DNA of 28,721 bases, taken from positions 1 through 28,721 of the forward strand of contig JAVKOQ010000543.1 of assembly GCA_031835245.1 (NCBI GenBank), given 5' to 3'. The notes under the pieces were generated by a model that was not told where the DNA came from, did no database searches, and saw only the letters and a list, made by a program, of their open reading frames with translations. Origin of the DNA: Balamuthia mandrillaris. Its lineage: Eukaryota; Discosea; Longamoebia; Balamuthiidae. This document shows, piece by piece, positions 12,069 to 22,432 of this stretch; within the stretch, counting starts at the first letter, position 1; every line of letters starts with the position of its first letter. Position numbers and translations under genes: made by a program.

Positions 12069-13446
12069 ATGAGGGCCAAGACCGCAAACGCGACGGCCTC
12101 AAAGAGGTTCGACTACGTGGTGGTGGGCGGCGGAACGGCTGGCTGCGTGGTGGCTCGTCGATTGGCCGAAGACCCCTCCACTACCGTTTGCCTCATCGAG
12201 GCTGGTCCCTCCGATGAAGGTTTTCCTTCCTTCCACTGCACTGTTTCTTTTTGTCTGGTTACTCATCAGAGTGTATTCAATCAGGAAACGAAAAGGTTTT
12301 GCAGTTGGCTCGCTGGCCGGAGCTGTTGGGAGGAGAGTTGGACTATGACTACCGCATCGAGCCTCAGGCGAGGGGTAACGGTGCCATCCGTCACAGCAGG
12401 GCCAAGGTGTTGGGTGGCTGCAGCTCCCACAACTCCGCCATCGCTTTCTTCCCTACCCACGTGGATTTGCAGCAGTGGGAGAGGTTGGGAGGTGGCCCTG
12501 AGTGGGGACCTCAGGCTTGCGCTAAGCATATTGAAAAAATCAAATCAACGGTACTGGTTTCAACTTTTGATCTTTGTTCTTCTCCTTCTCCTTCTCCTTC
12601 TCCTTCTCCTTCTCCTTCTCCTTCTCCTTCTCCTTCTCCTTCTCCTTCTCCTTCTCCTCCTTCTCCTCCTCCTTCTTTTTCTAAAGTAGCTAATTGCAAT
12701 GCACTTGTAGGTGACACTGGAAACTGTCCAACCTGACAACGAGCTAAACACAGCATTCGTACAAGCAGCAGTGCAAGCCGGTTTTCGTCAGCAAGCGCTG
12801 AACTCATCCGACTTTCAATCCAACTTTGGGGAGTGCGTTGGCTACTTCCAGCTGAACGCACAGGGTCCAAAGCGTTGCTCCAGCAGCGTGGCCTACCTTC
12901 ATCCGTTGGACAAGTTGCCATCGAACCTTACCGTTCGCACAGGCACTTGCACCAAAAAGATCCTCCTCACGAAAGATAGTCGTGGGATTCGTGCTGGCGG
13001 TGTCTTGACTGATAGCAACGATCCTACTTGGCAGGTGGTTCATGCTGCCCGTGAGGTTATTGTTTGTGCCGGCGCCTTTGACTCGCCGAAGTTGTTGTTG
13101 CTGTCTGGTTTGTGCTTGTTTGCTTTCCTCTATTCTTCTCTCTCTACCCTATTTCTCTATTTCTCTGCTTCTTTGCTTCTCTCTTCTCTTCTCACTCAAA
13201 CTCGAGACTAATGGCAATTTTCGTTCTTAAAAGGAATTGGACCGAAGCAACATTTGGAGAAAGTTGGAGTGAAGTGTGCAGTAGACTTGCCAGGAGTAGG
13301 AGAACATCTGTTGGACCACCCGGAAGGCGTTATTATTTGGGAACTCAATCGTCCTGTCCCTGAAATCATCCGTCAAAAGTATGAGGTTGGACTCTTTGCT
13401 AAAACTCAATTTAAGGACTGGTCTGACGAAAAGGGCGTTACCGGTA

Positions 13447-13486
<40 letters not shown>

Positions 13487-14268
13487 TCTATACCTCTCCC
13501 TCCCTCCTTTTCCGCCTCCTCCCTTAGCTTCTTTCGTTATTCTATTTTCTTTTCTTTCCTGTTTTCTTTAAATGGCCACAAAAGCTCATTACTCTTCTGT
13601 TATTCTTCCTCAAGATCTGGAGAATGGCATTCCTGACCTGATGTTCCACTTTGGATTGGAATCGTTTGACATGAACACAAAGCTCCATGGCTATCCAACC
13701 TGCGTCAAAGCAATGAGTCTTACACCGAACGTCACCAAAGCCAAGAGCGAAGGAACAGTGCGGCTTCGCTCCGCCAACTACAAGGATTCCCCCGTCATCG
13801 ACTTCAAGTACTTCACGGACCCCGAAGGCCACGATGAAGCTGTCATGGTGGAAGGCATCCGGTTAGCTCGTAGAATCGCTGAGTTCCCTGCTATGAGAGC
13901 TTGGATCAAGCGAGAGGTATCTTTCCCTTTCATCATCCCTTGTTCTCTCCAGTCTTTCTTACCTCTGTTCATTTTACAAGCTGGCGCCAGGAATAGAGGT
14001 AGAGTCAGACGAAGACATCTCCGCCTACGTCCGAAAGACAGCCAACACGGTGTATCACCCAGCCGGTACCTGCAAGATGGGCGCCAACTCGGATGGGATG
14101 GCGGTTGTGGACAACAAGCTGCGGGTAAGAGGGGTGGTGGGCTTGCGGGTGGCCGATGCCTCCATCTTTCCCAACATGCCGAGCATCAACCCTTGCCTCA
14201 CCGTCATGCTGGTAGGCGAGAAATGCGCTGACCTCATCAAATCGGAGCCTCTTCCTGCTCGCTTGTAA
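12069..14268 (+). CDS. GMC-family FAD oxidoreductase (choline dehydrogenase-like)
   Basis: Exons 12069-12219, 12285-12550, 12711-13107, 13234-13443, 13615-13916 and 13981-14268 join in phase to 537 residues, the normal length for the family. The FAD Rossmann motif is VVVGGGTAGC (17-26), followed by the VCLIEAG strand end. GMC signature 1 reads around KVLGGCSSHN, and signature 2 around GAFDSPKLLLLSGIGP. The catalytic pair is His468 in YHPAGTCKMG and Asn512 in PSINPCLTVM; Asn at the second position is found in choline-dehydrogenase-type members. Such enzymes oxidise an alcohol to an aldehyde with FAD. Substrate cannot be told from sequence. The first 14 residues contain Arg, Lys, Ala, Ser and Thr but no acid, so a mitochondrial presequence is possible but weak. 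It converges on the broken gene downstream. Confidence 0.93.
12578..12670 (+). repeat. (TTCTCC)n hexanucleotide microsatellite in a GMC oxidoreductase intron
   Basis: About fifteen perfect TTCTCC units in the intron 12551-12710, decaying into TCC-rich sequence before the acceptor. It is translatable without stops on both strands, producing spurious Ser-Pro and Gly-Glu open frames that should not be annotated. Confidence 0.9.
13450..13482 (+). repeat. (CT)n microsatellite right after a 5' splice site
   Basis: Begins a few bases after the donor at 13444 in the GMC oxidoreductase intron 13444-13614, with CT on the sense strand. Confidence 0.9.
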
Positions 14269-14356
14269 AATCCCCTCTATATTTCAATTAAAGCATTGCT
14301 TTAAGAGAAAAGGTGTTCGCTTTGTACTCAGGACTAATGATCTTTGCGCCGCCTGA

Positions 14357-14483
14357 GTTCGCTTACTGCTATACTCCAACAGCTCGACGTGCTATTTTCT
14401 TCCCTCTCACCCTCTTCTCCTGCGTTCTTGAGTTCTAGCTTCTTATTCGATGTTGAGCTGCTGGAGTATAGCACTAAGCGAAC
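14357..14483. repeat. 29-bp imperfect inverted repeat with 69-bp loop
   Basis: Arms 14357-14385 and 14455-14483 are reverse complements of each other over 29 bases with two mismatches. The right arm is the last coding stretch of the broken Crinkler-type gene on the minus strand. The left arm is an inverted copy of it on the plus strand. The arms are far too long to pair by chance, so a small inverted duplication happened here. Confidence 0.9.
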
Positions 14484-16142
14484 TTTTGTGTGGCTTAAGC
14501 GGCTTTGCTCTTGCCAGGTCGAAGAACACGGCCTTGTGGCCACCTTTTAGGTCGCAGTACAAGCCAACATGCTCCCTTTTAAGGTCCCCATGATCGTAGC
14601 CTGCCTCCATCATGCGCTCAGCGGCCTCTTTTATGGCTGCCACCACTTCCCTCTTCGTGAACTCTTCCTTGGTACAGGGTTTGACGTATGGCATGACCAG
14701 AGCAAGCTGTCCACCGATCTTTTGGCAACGAGCCTTTCGCTTCCAGATGGTGTTCCACAACTCGGCCTCTTTGAACAGGGTGAAGGCAAGAGCTGCGTGG
14801 GCATATTTGAGGGCGCAGGCTGTGCCGTATGCCGTTGCGGCCAGCCAGACCCGTCCATCCGCTCCGGCACCAAGGTCCTGCAGGAGATAGAAGTTCGTGG
14901 TATTTTGCCCCGGCAACTTATTGACCTGTAACTTGAGAGTGGGGGGCAATCCTAACTGCCACTCATAAATTGAGGCAGCTAAATAAATGTAGGGGCGCAA
15001 GGTTTGCTTTGAAGGTGCAGAGAAAAGGAAGGTTAGCACATAGCTTAAGCAAAGAGCTTCAACACGTACCACCAGCGGGACATAAGAAAGCGGGGAACTG
15101 ACCATCTTTTGCAGAACGTAAGCCAATGTTGGAAACAAGCGTTTGTCATCATATTGCAGGATCGGGCTTGCAACCACCAATCTCTGTTGGTGTGGCTGAC
15201 TCCAGTTGCTCTTCGTCCTTCTCATCCTCTTCACTGTTGTCCCAACAGGGCGGACTTTCTGGGAGTTGTTGTCGAACGCTGCTCTCGTTGTAAGTAAAAA
15301 AGTCCAAGCGTGTTTCTCTTGCAGCCCGTTTTGCAGCGTCGGTGTTGAGCCAACATATCCTCCACTCTTGGTACGTTGACGCTATTGCAAATGGGTGTTC
15401 GAAGCCGCGGTAGGATTGCAGACACTTGAGGCGGTCGTAGACCTGGCCTGCCAGGTTCTTGGAGTCCAGTACATTTTCGGTGCTATCGGGAGGGGCGGGT
15501 GACTTGAGCGCCACAACCCCCACAGGCCTTCCGAGGGCCAAGATAACCCAAATATCTCCACAGCTCCGAAGCTGATGTAAGCTTATAATGCGGAAGTGGA
15601 AGAGGTAGAGCAAGAGCAACACGTTACCGGGCCTTATGCCCAAAATGCCCTTTTCTTGGTCTAGATGGAAACCCTCCAGCCCCATTGCTCGAGCGATATC
15701 ATTAAGGATAGTGGAAACAAAGTATTTGATACTGGTCTCGTCGACCCAGAGTTGCACGTTCAACTGGCGTATCAGGGAAAGTTTCGCTGTGGGTTGCGTT
15801 AGCCTTTCCTGGAACTCTGGAATGATACCAAAGGGACGTTTGGATCTCTTTAAGGTCGCATCCTGGTGGCTTGACTGTGTGGAGGCTTTTGTCGAAGAAC
15901 CCAGCCTTTCGCCAAGAGGCGGAAGTCATTCGGGGATGGTGTGTTCCTCGTTGAACTGGTGGGCGAGTTTGTCGGCTCTCTTGCGCTCCTCCTCGGCTCT
16001 CCTGCGCGCCTCCTCGGCTCTCCTGCGCTCGCCCTCTATCTCGTCGGGGATGGCGTGTTCCTCGTTGGGTAGGTGGATGAGTTTGTCGGCTCTCCTGCGC
16101 GCGCTCCAGCTCACGTCTCAACCGCAAGATTTCCTGGCACAA
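14438..16142 (-). pseudogene. Broken Crinkler-type (coiled coil, nuclease-like, kinase-like) effector-family gene
   Basis: Fossil of the Crinkler-type family found in oomycetes, chytrids and many free-living protists. In sense order it holds a charged Arg/Ala/Glu coiled-coil part, a region resembling the family's conserved DKSL block, a restriction-endonuclease-like segment ending in a TYQEWRICWL-type motif, and a kinase-like C-terminal domain with a Gly-rich loop (DLGAGADGRVW), an ALVMPYVKPC hinge, a DHGDLK catalytic loop and an FFDLARAKPL stretch. These parts lie in different reading frames; about three breaks are apparent, so no full product can be made as it stands. No intron is seen, unlike the flanking genes, which suits a relatively recent arrival or expansion. 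The domains are still easy to read, so decay looks recent. Family placement rests on memory of the motif order, not a search. Confidence 0.7.
15931..16100. repeat. Two ~56-bp direct repeats, period 114, in the fossil's coiled-coil part
   Basis: Copies at 15931-15986 and 16045-16100 share CGGGGATGG at their left ends and a GTTTGTCGGCTCTC-type right end. Between them are shorter TCGGCTCTCCTGCGC-type units. The pattern explains the Arg/Ala/Glu heptad-like repeats of the coiled coil and points to past unequal exchange. Confidence 0.7.
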
Positions 16143-16489
16143 ATGCTGAGATGACTAGTCGACGGGCTGCTGTTCTTGCATTCGGCCTTTTTTTTTTCCC
16201 TCCCTAAAGCACCGGCCGGCCTTTTTGCCGCTCACGCTTTGTTGAAGCAAAACCCCTTGCAGTCACGAAAGGACCCCCTCCTCTTTTGTAAAGAGCATGA
16301 TCTCCCTCTTCAGCAGGACCGCATAAGAGAGAGAGATGGTTGTGACGGGAGCAATGCCGTCAGAGATAAGAGAGCAAGAAGAGAGAAGTTTACAAGAGTT
16401 CGCTGCGGTTCTCTGGGCCACACCAACCATTTGTTCTGCATGTATAATGTATGTACAAATACCACAACGGAGATGAAAAGAAAGCGGTC
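16143..16489. other. Intergenic stretch between the fossil gene and the MFS gene
   Basis: About 350 bases with no convincing coding potential on either strand. It should contain the 3' UTR of the minus-strand transporter gene and the 5' flank of the fossil. A T9 run lies near 16189 and a GGCCGGCC-type palindrome near 16212. I see no RNA gene. Confidence 0.5.
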
Positions 16490-18412
16490 TTAGGCTTTGC
16501 CTGGTGGGTTCGTGCCTCTCCACCGGCACAACATGAGCTGATAGCCCAACAAAAATGCCCCACAAACAAAACTGCTGGCGGCAGCAAACCCGAACGAAAA
16601 GTTTCGTGTGGAGACAGCCAACAGAGGGAAGAGGATCCTGCCTATGCTCCCCGCTGATGTCATGTACCCCATTTGTGTCCCTTGTGGCTTGCGACCCAAC
16701 ATCTTGGCAAATGTCGAGATGATGAGCACTTGACTGATGGGAGAACCCAAGCTCCAAATCAATATCGCACCTGTGAATGAATAATAAAGAGAAGAGAGAA
16801 GAACAAGCACAAGAACAAGAAGAAAGCAAGAAAGAAGCATGAGTACAGCGAAAGGGCTAAAAGAATGAAGAACGAGAGAAGAAGAACAAAGAGTTACCAG
16901 CCAAGAAACGAGAGAACCGAATGCTTCCATCCATGTCAAAGTCAAGGAAGAGCAGGGACCCAACAGCAACCACGATGAAAGACAGAATGAGCAGCAAGTA
17001 ATTGGGGATCCTCTTTCGTGCAAAGTCAATCACAAAGTAGACGGCCATTCCACCAAGACCAAGATAAAAGAACATCATGCCGGCTTTCGAGACATTTTCC
17101 GTTGATGCTCCAATAGATCGCAGATACAGCGGAGTTCCCTATTTCGTGATGGGAAGAGGAGGAGGAAAGGCTCAGAGGTTAGAGAACGACACTAAAAAGC
17201 TAAAGTTTGAACCCATACCTCCGTCTCAAGGAGGGCAATAACGCCTCGTCCCACAAAGTTAAACAAAATAAAGAGAGTTATTCCCACGAAAGTGAACCAA
17301 TACTCCGTATCCCGTTTCGTTACAGTTCCAATCGGTTGCTTCTCACTCTCTTCTTTGGTCGGTGGAATGGACTTCATCATGAAGACCCACCAAAAGAAAA
17401 CCAACAAGTTGGAAAGCACTAATACCCATCCAGGAGAGGTATAACGGTCGAAGGGAACCGGTCCAATGGAAAAGTCGACCAAGGTAAGCAAAGAGCCTAA
17501 CCCAGGCGTTAAGGCGAAACCGGCAAACTGACAAGCTGCCAGCCATGCCATATATCTATTTGTAAAATGGAAGAACGTAGGAAACAACAACAAATAAGCA
17601 ACAACGAAAAGCAAACAGAAAGAACAACCTAAGAAGAAATAAAAAATACTCACTTGACGAGTTCTTCGGAGGAAACGAGATAAGCAATATGTGCTCTGCT
17701 AACCGAAAGCACACCCGTAGCGAAACCTATGATGGTCCTCGATAGCAACAAGACCCAAACGGATGTTATCTCTGCGAACGCGTACAACAGGTTGCCAACA
17801 AACGCGAGAAACAACGAAAGCAACATCACATCCTTCACCGATCGTTTTGTGCTTAGCCATCCCAGCACCAACGATGATATCAACCGACCTTTGGTGGTGT
17901 TAGAATATCAGATGATATTACGAGAACAGCAGCAAAATGAAACGTCAAGAAAGAAAGAAACAAGAAGACAACAACAGAGAGAGAGATAGAGAGAGAGGAG
18001 AGAGGGGAGAGAGAGGAGAGAGAGAGAGAGGAGAGAGGAGAGGAGATCAAACCTAAAGAAAAGGCGCCAACGATAACACCAACAAAAGCAACGTCGTTCA
18101 ACCGCCAGAACAAGAACGGCACCGTGTGGTCATCCTTGGTCACTCGGTCCACATAACCGGCCAACGAGGGGATGACGAGCCCTCTGGAGGCCTCGCCCAC
18201 CAGGGTCACCAGAAATATTCCGACAACGTTCGTCACGAACTCCTTTTGGGTGAAAGTGGGGCGCGCGGTGAGGCTCCCCTCTAGCAACGTCTCCTGCGGC
18301 AGGTCCGCTTTTTCCAGCCGATCCTCCAGGTCCTCTAGTTCCCATGAAGTTGTGTCGTCATCACTTTCACTCCCTGTATTGTTCTTCAAAGTTAATAGAA
18401 AAAAAAAGTAGG

Positions 18413-18452
<40 letters not shown>

Positions 18453-18591
18453 CAACAGGTGAAGAGAAGAAGAAGAAGACGAAGAAGAACAAGAAGAACA
18501 AGGGGCTACCAGTGGGATCATTGGAAAGCGAAGTGTAGCGGCCTTTGCCGACTTTCTCTTCATTCGTTTTCTCAGTGTCATTGTTAAACAT
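16490..18591 (-). CDS. MFSD8: Major facilitator superfamily transporter, MFSD8/CLN7-like
   Basis: Exons in sense order are 18510-18591, 18053-18373, 17654-17888, 17219-17555, 16898-17138 and 16490-16770. They join in phase to 498 residues (human MFSD8 has 518). The N-terminal ~90 residues are hydrophilic and acidic, with an ETLLEG dileucine-type signal of the kind used for endolysosomal sorting. About twelve hydrophobic segments follow. Typical marks are GAFSLGRLISSLVLGWLS after TM2 (the MFS loop 2-3 signature), SRTIIGFATGVLSVSRAHIAYL, GTPLYLRSIGAS, and the late KPQGTQMGYMTSAGSIGRILFP motif that recalls MFSD8. In animals MFSD8 is a lysosomal membrane protein with reported anion-channel activity; the substrate here is unknown. 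An intron in the leader (18614-18720) precedes the ATG. Assignment to MFS is firm, to MFSD8 less so. Confidence 0.85.
17979..18046 (-). repeat. (CT)n/(CCT)n tract after a 5' splice site in the MFS gene
   Basis: Reads as GA/GGA on the plus strand, so the pyrimidine strand is the sense strand of the minus-strand transporter. It begins just past the donor at 18052. Confidence 0.85.
18414..18449 (-). repeat. (CT)n microsatellite in the first coding intron of the MFS gene
   Basis: About seventeen dinucleotide units, GA on the plus strand and CT on the sense strand, in the intron 18374-18509. Confidence 0.9.
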
Positions 18592-18967
18592 TTCTTCCAA
18601 CAGAAGCGAAATACTAGAAAATAGTAAGAAGAAAAAACAAAAAAATGAATGAACGATGTGGAGAATGATAGGCGATGAAGGAGAGAGGCGAAGCGAAAAG
18701 CAGGAGTTTTCGGACTTCACCTAACCCTGTTTTCTGTTCGTTTTCTTCTTGCTCTCTTCCGTTGTGCCGTGCCAATCTACATGCGATCTCTGCAATTTTT
18801 CTGTGATTTTCTATTGGTTCGGGTGTTAATTTCGGGAATACAGCTTATTTTGGATTGGTCCACGTGGACATATTTATCGGGATCTGGAGTTTTCCTATTT
18901 ACGTCAGTTAATTTCACATGTACCTTAAAATTGATCACCTTAAATTTTTTGTGTATTTTCTGTATCG
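18592..18967 (-). promoter_or_regulatory. Leader and promoter of the MFS gene, with CACGTG palindrome and CCAAT motifs
   Basis: No coding gene is supported. The leader intron is 18614-18720. Upstream on the sense strand are two ACCAAT boxes (18813-18818 and 18854-18859) and a perfect 12-base palindrome GTCCACGTGGAC at 18858-18869 containing the CACGTG core bound by bHLH factors. The far end is AT-rich and should hold the 3' UTR of the BRCT gene, whose stop is at 18968. Confidence 0.45.
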
Positions 18968-21036
18968 CTAAGATGTATCCCGATAGTAAGGCGAAGTATC
19001 CAACAATCTGAAATGAGACAAACTGTCCAGGAGCCACAACAATGACAGCGGCCTCCTTCCACACCGTCTTTCTATCTTTTTCACTTCTTCTGTGGAGCAA
19101 GTAGGATCGCACAGCACATAAATCGTTTCATGCCCTTCCTCCTCTTCATGTTCCTCTTTTCTTTTTCTTTTTTCCGAACTTCGTTTTTTGTCGGTGTGGT
19201 TGCTCGCTTTCCTCGTTTGTTGCTTTTTCTGAAGGGAAGAAAGAACCGTTCCTCCTCCGGCTTCAATGATGCTCTCCAGTTCTGTCTTTTTGGGGTTCGG
19301 AGGATCAAACTTTCCGGCAAGAAAAAAGGTTTTGCCATGAAACAGCTTTTTTCTAGTGTTTGGTGCGGAAGCAGAAGAAGAAGCAGAAGACGAAGAACAA
19401 GAAGAAGCAGAGGAAGAAGAAGAAGAAGAAGAAGAAGAATTGTTAAGGCGAGCTTTGGAGGGAGCACCAGTGGCGACCGTATCTCCTCGAATTTCGAACA
19501 GGCTCTCCTCCAAAAACTTTTTTTGTTTTGAGCTGTACTCTATCCCTTTTTTTTCAATGTTAACACAAATAGAACAGCGAAAAGTAGAGACGGGAAGAGA
19601 AAGAGAAACGTACAATCCCAATTGACAATCCACACACCACCTTTCAACAGAGAGAGAAAGTATTTGATAGTGCGACGCATGGTCAGGCTGGAATCAGCTG
19701 TTACTAGATGTGTCACTTCCTTAGTGAACTTATGAACCATTTTTCCTCCTAGCTTATTACATACTTGTCGCAGTTCCGCCTGTTTGTGTAAAGGGGAGAA
19801 ATTAAAAAGAACTAAAATTCAGAAAAACAAAGACAAAGAGAATAAGGAGAAGATATACCGTCTTCTTCTTGTCTAACCCGGTGCCGAGTAACACGAACTT
19901 GGGAGATGCAGAAGGTTCGGTGACGGAGGCAAATACGGCGGCCGTTGGATACTCATCTTGCGGCATGACGTCCTTTAACAAAGGTTGATGAGTTTCATTC
20001 GTTGGTTCTGCTCGTTCTTTTCAGCGATATCTTAGCAACACCAATAAGACGACGAGAGAGAAACAACAAGAACAAGGCCTCAACAACGATGACTCTGCCT
20101 TCTTTCCTTTGTCACAAGATATAACGCAAGTCAATCCTCATTTGGTTCATGAGCACGAACACGCCTTAGAAGTGCTCCAAGACGTGTTAACCTCTGACCC
20201 AGATGCCAGTGCCCCCACAACCTCTTCCTCCTCTTCGCCATTTCTCTTTGCTGTTCGGTCTTCCACTACCTCTTCAAAACAACGGAGGCCAAAGAGAGCT
20301 CCATTGAAAGACGTGTCGAATGGTAATAACAGTAAAAGACAACGACGTCACAAACGGGAAGAAGAACGAGAGCAAGACGCAGAGGGAAATGAAGAAGAAG
20401 ACGAAGAAAAAGAAAACGAAAGCGCAAAAGAAAATACTGCGAAACGGTATAAACGAGAAAACATGAGCAATAAGAATATAACAAGAAGAAGTAGCACAAT
20501 CGCATGTACAGAAGAAGAAGAAGAAGAAGAAGAGGAAACAGCAGCACGAGAAAGAAGCTGTTGGAGGGTTTCATAGGCAGTGGCGAGGTTGCCAAGGCAA
20601 TTGTTCTTTTGTAGGGAGCGAGGAAAAGCGGGCACTTGGCAGAGAGGGCAGGCGTTGCGCAGCTTCAGGCCCTCTTTGATGCAGTCGTGACAAAAGGCGT
20701 GGTTGCACGGAAGACTAAAAGGATCGTTAAATGTATCTCTGCTGCAGAAACAAAACAATAAGCGCAGCACCAAAGACAACGCACAGAGAGTGAGAGAATG
20801 AATAAGAGAAGGGAGTGAGAGAGAGAGAGAGAGAGAGAAGCAGAGAAGAGGAAAAGAAATCAAAAAATGTGGTGAAAGGTGGTCGAGCAACGCGAAACAA
20901 ACCAAATGGCGCACATAAGCTCTTTGCCGATAGCTGCTACTTGAAACTTTATGGCAGAGAGTACGTCCTCATTGGCGCCGCCCACTGGTTCTTCTCCTTC
21001 ATCGTCGTCGGCGCCGTGCTCCCTGTCCTCCTCCAT
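18968..21036 (-). CDS. BRCA1/BARD1-type RING and tandem-BRCT protein
   Basis: Secure exons in sense order: 20903-21036 and 20510-20741 (RING); 19859-19966, 19614-19779 and 18968-19545 (BRCT). The N-terminal 122 residues hold a C3HC4 RING: Cys42, 45, 57, His59, Cys62, 65, 76 and 79. They are followed by a BARD1-like VPAFPRSLQKN stretch and a leucine-rich helix. The C-terminal part starts with FVLLGTGLDKKK, then THLVTA, then GGVWIVNWDW (the BRCT Trp, split across an intron) for BRCT1. BRCT2 begins at KLFHGKTFFLAGKF with EAGGGTVLSS and a long charged insert and ends in LSLLWLLDSLSHFRLL. Such proteins are ubiquitin ligases of DNA repair, with BRCT pairs reading phosphoserine. The linking exons (about 19967-20509) are not certain; a small exon near 20180-20265 is plausible. 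If the link fails, these are two adjacent genes. Confidence 0.7.
20816..20838 (-). repeat. (CT)n microsatellite in the intron splitting the RING domain
   Basis: GA on the plus strand, CT on the sense strand, within the intron 20742-20902 that interrupts the codon of RING Cys45. Confidence 0.85.
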
Positions 21037-21338
21037 CTTTCATAATTTTTTATTAGCTCATGTTGCGGAATCCAAACAATGCAAGGAATGGCTATCTTTT
21101 TATTGTCGACATTTCCATGAGAGAAATTCCATGGATTCCCGCCTTTTTTTTTCCCAACAAAACCGCGCCTGTTGCTCCTCTCTTTGTCTCCCTCTTCACC
21201 TGTGAAAATACGATAGACAGTTGCTCTCTGCGGAACCATAAGCATATGGTTACGGCCATTGAGGAACTGGGCGCTGCGGCCTCGGTTTTTGAGGGCCTCT
21301 TTGCCGGTTGGTCGGTGCGGTCATGGGCCGCCTTTCCT
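21037..21338. other. Spacer between the F-box/ankyrin gene and the RING gene
   Basis: About 300 bases holding the leader of the RING gene and the 3' flank of the ankyrin gene, both on the minus strand. An out-of-frame ATG lies 7 bases upstream of the RING start (21043) and would give a 14-codon upstream reading frame. A 7-bp-stem, 4-base-loop hairpin sits at 21234-21251. Open frames on the plus strand here are not supported. Confidence 0.5.
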
Positions 21339-22394
21339 TCAGGCAACAGGCAGAGACCGAAAATAGTCCAACAAAAGAGAGATCCATTCCTCCTTAGGCA
21401 GGTTGTGGCTTTGTTGCTTCTGCTTCTGCTTCTCCTTCTTGATGTTGTGGCAAGGCTGCTTCTCCGATCTTACCTCCCTGTATGCTGTCGTCATTTCCCC
21501 GCTTCTACTCTTCCGCCTGCGCTGCACCTCCTCCTTCAACAACCGAACTGGCAACGCCAACAAACAATCCGTCTGCGCACCATGTCGCAAAAGCTCTGCC
21601 ACAAGATTGTCGCTGGGCTCGTTTGTGAGAATGGCAAGAAGAAGAGGTTTCTTTCCTTTGACAACGTGATCTGGTTCAGCGCCATGGCAGAGCAACACTC
21701 GGACAATCGGCAACGCGGCATCTCCGTGCACTGCCAAAAGTTGAAGGATGGTCTTTTTCTCTCCTTGTGTGCGGTTCGGATTGGCTCCGCTTTGCAGAAG
21801 AACTTCCACGCAATCAAGATGAAGAGAGAGGCACGCGGCTACAAGGGGACGAGTGGCAGATGTGATTACAGCAGAGGACGTGGACGTTACTGGTGCTGTC
21901 TCTTCTACGTCGGCTCCATGTTCAACTAACAGTCTGTTTGAAAAAAAAAAGAGGTATTAAGCGTACTACAACAATTCGAACGGAGAAAAGCTAAATATAC
22001 AAAAAGAAAGTAGCCTACTTGATGACTTCTGGATAGCCACGATCAGCAGCACGAGACAACACGGTGTGACCAGTATAATAATACGGGACGTTAACCTTAG
22101 CGCCAGCTTGCAACAATAACTGTACAACAGCTGTTATGTGCTTCTGAATACGTACGTTGGAAAAAGAAAACTACGTTCAAAAAAAAAGACGAGACAAGCG
22201 CTAAACCTTGTTATCTTTCCCGTTTGATTGAGACCAACCATCCAAGGCACATTGCAGAGGTGTTCTGGTTAAACAAGTGGGTCCCATCCCAATTCCAACA
22301 ATGTTTTTACTGCGGAAGGGCGCCTAAAACAACACGCTTCATAATTTTCAAACAAGAACAACAATTCAACAAAATAATGGAACAAAATAGAGAA

Positions 22395-22432
<38 letters not shown>

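Noticed and set aside
12511-12921. Minus-strand Gly-Glu and poly-Arg repeat frames
   Set aside because: They are translations of the intronic TTCTCC microsatellite opposite GMC oxidoreductase exons.
21060-21929. 289-codon plus-strand open frame opposite the last ankyrin exon
   Set aside because: It is the antisense of a clear ankyrin-coding exon, has a long poly-Leu run from antisense of Lys/Gln codons, and shows no domain.
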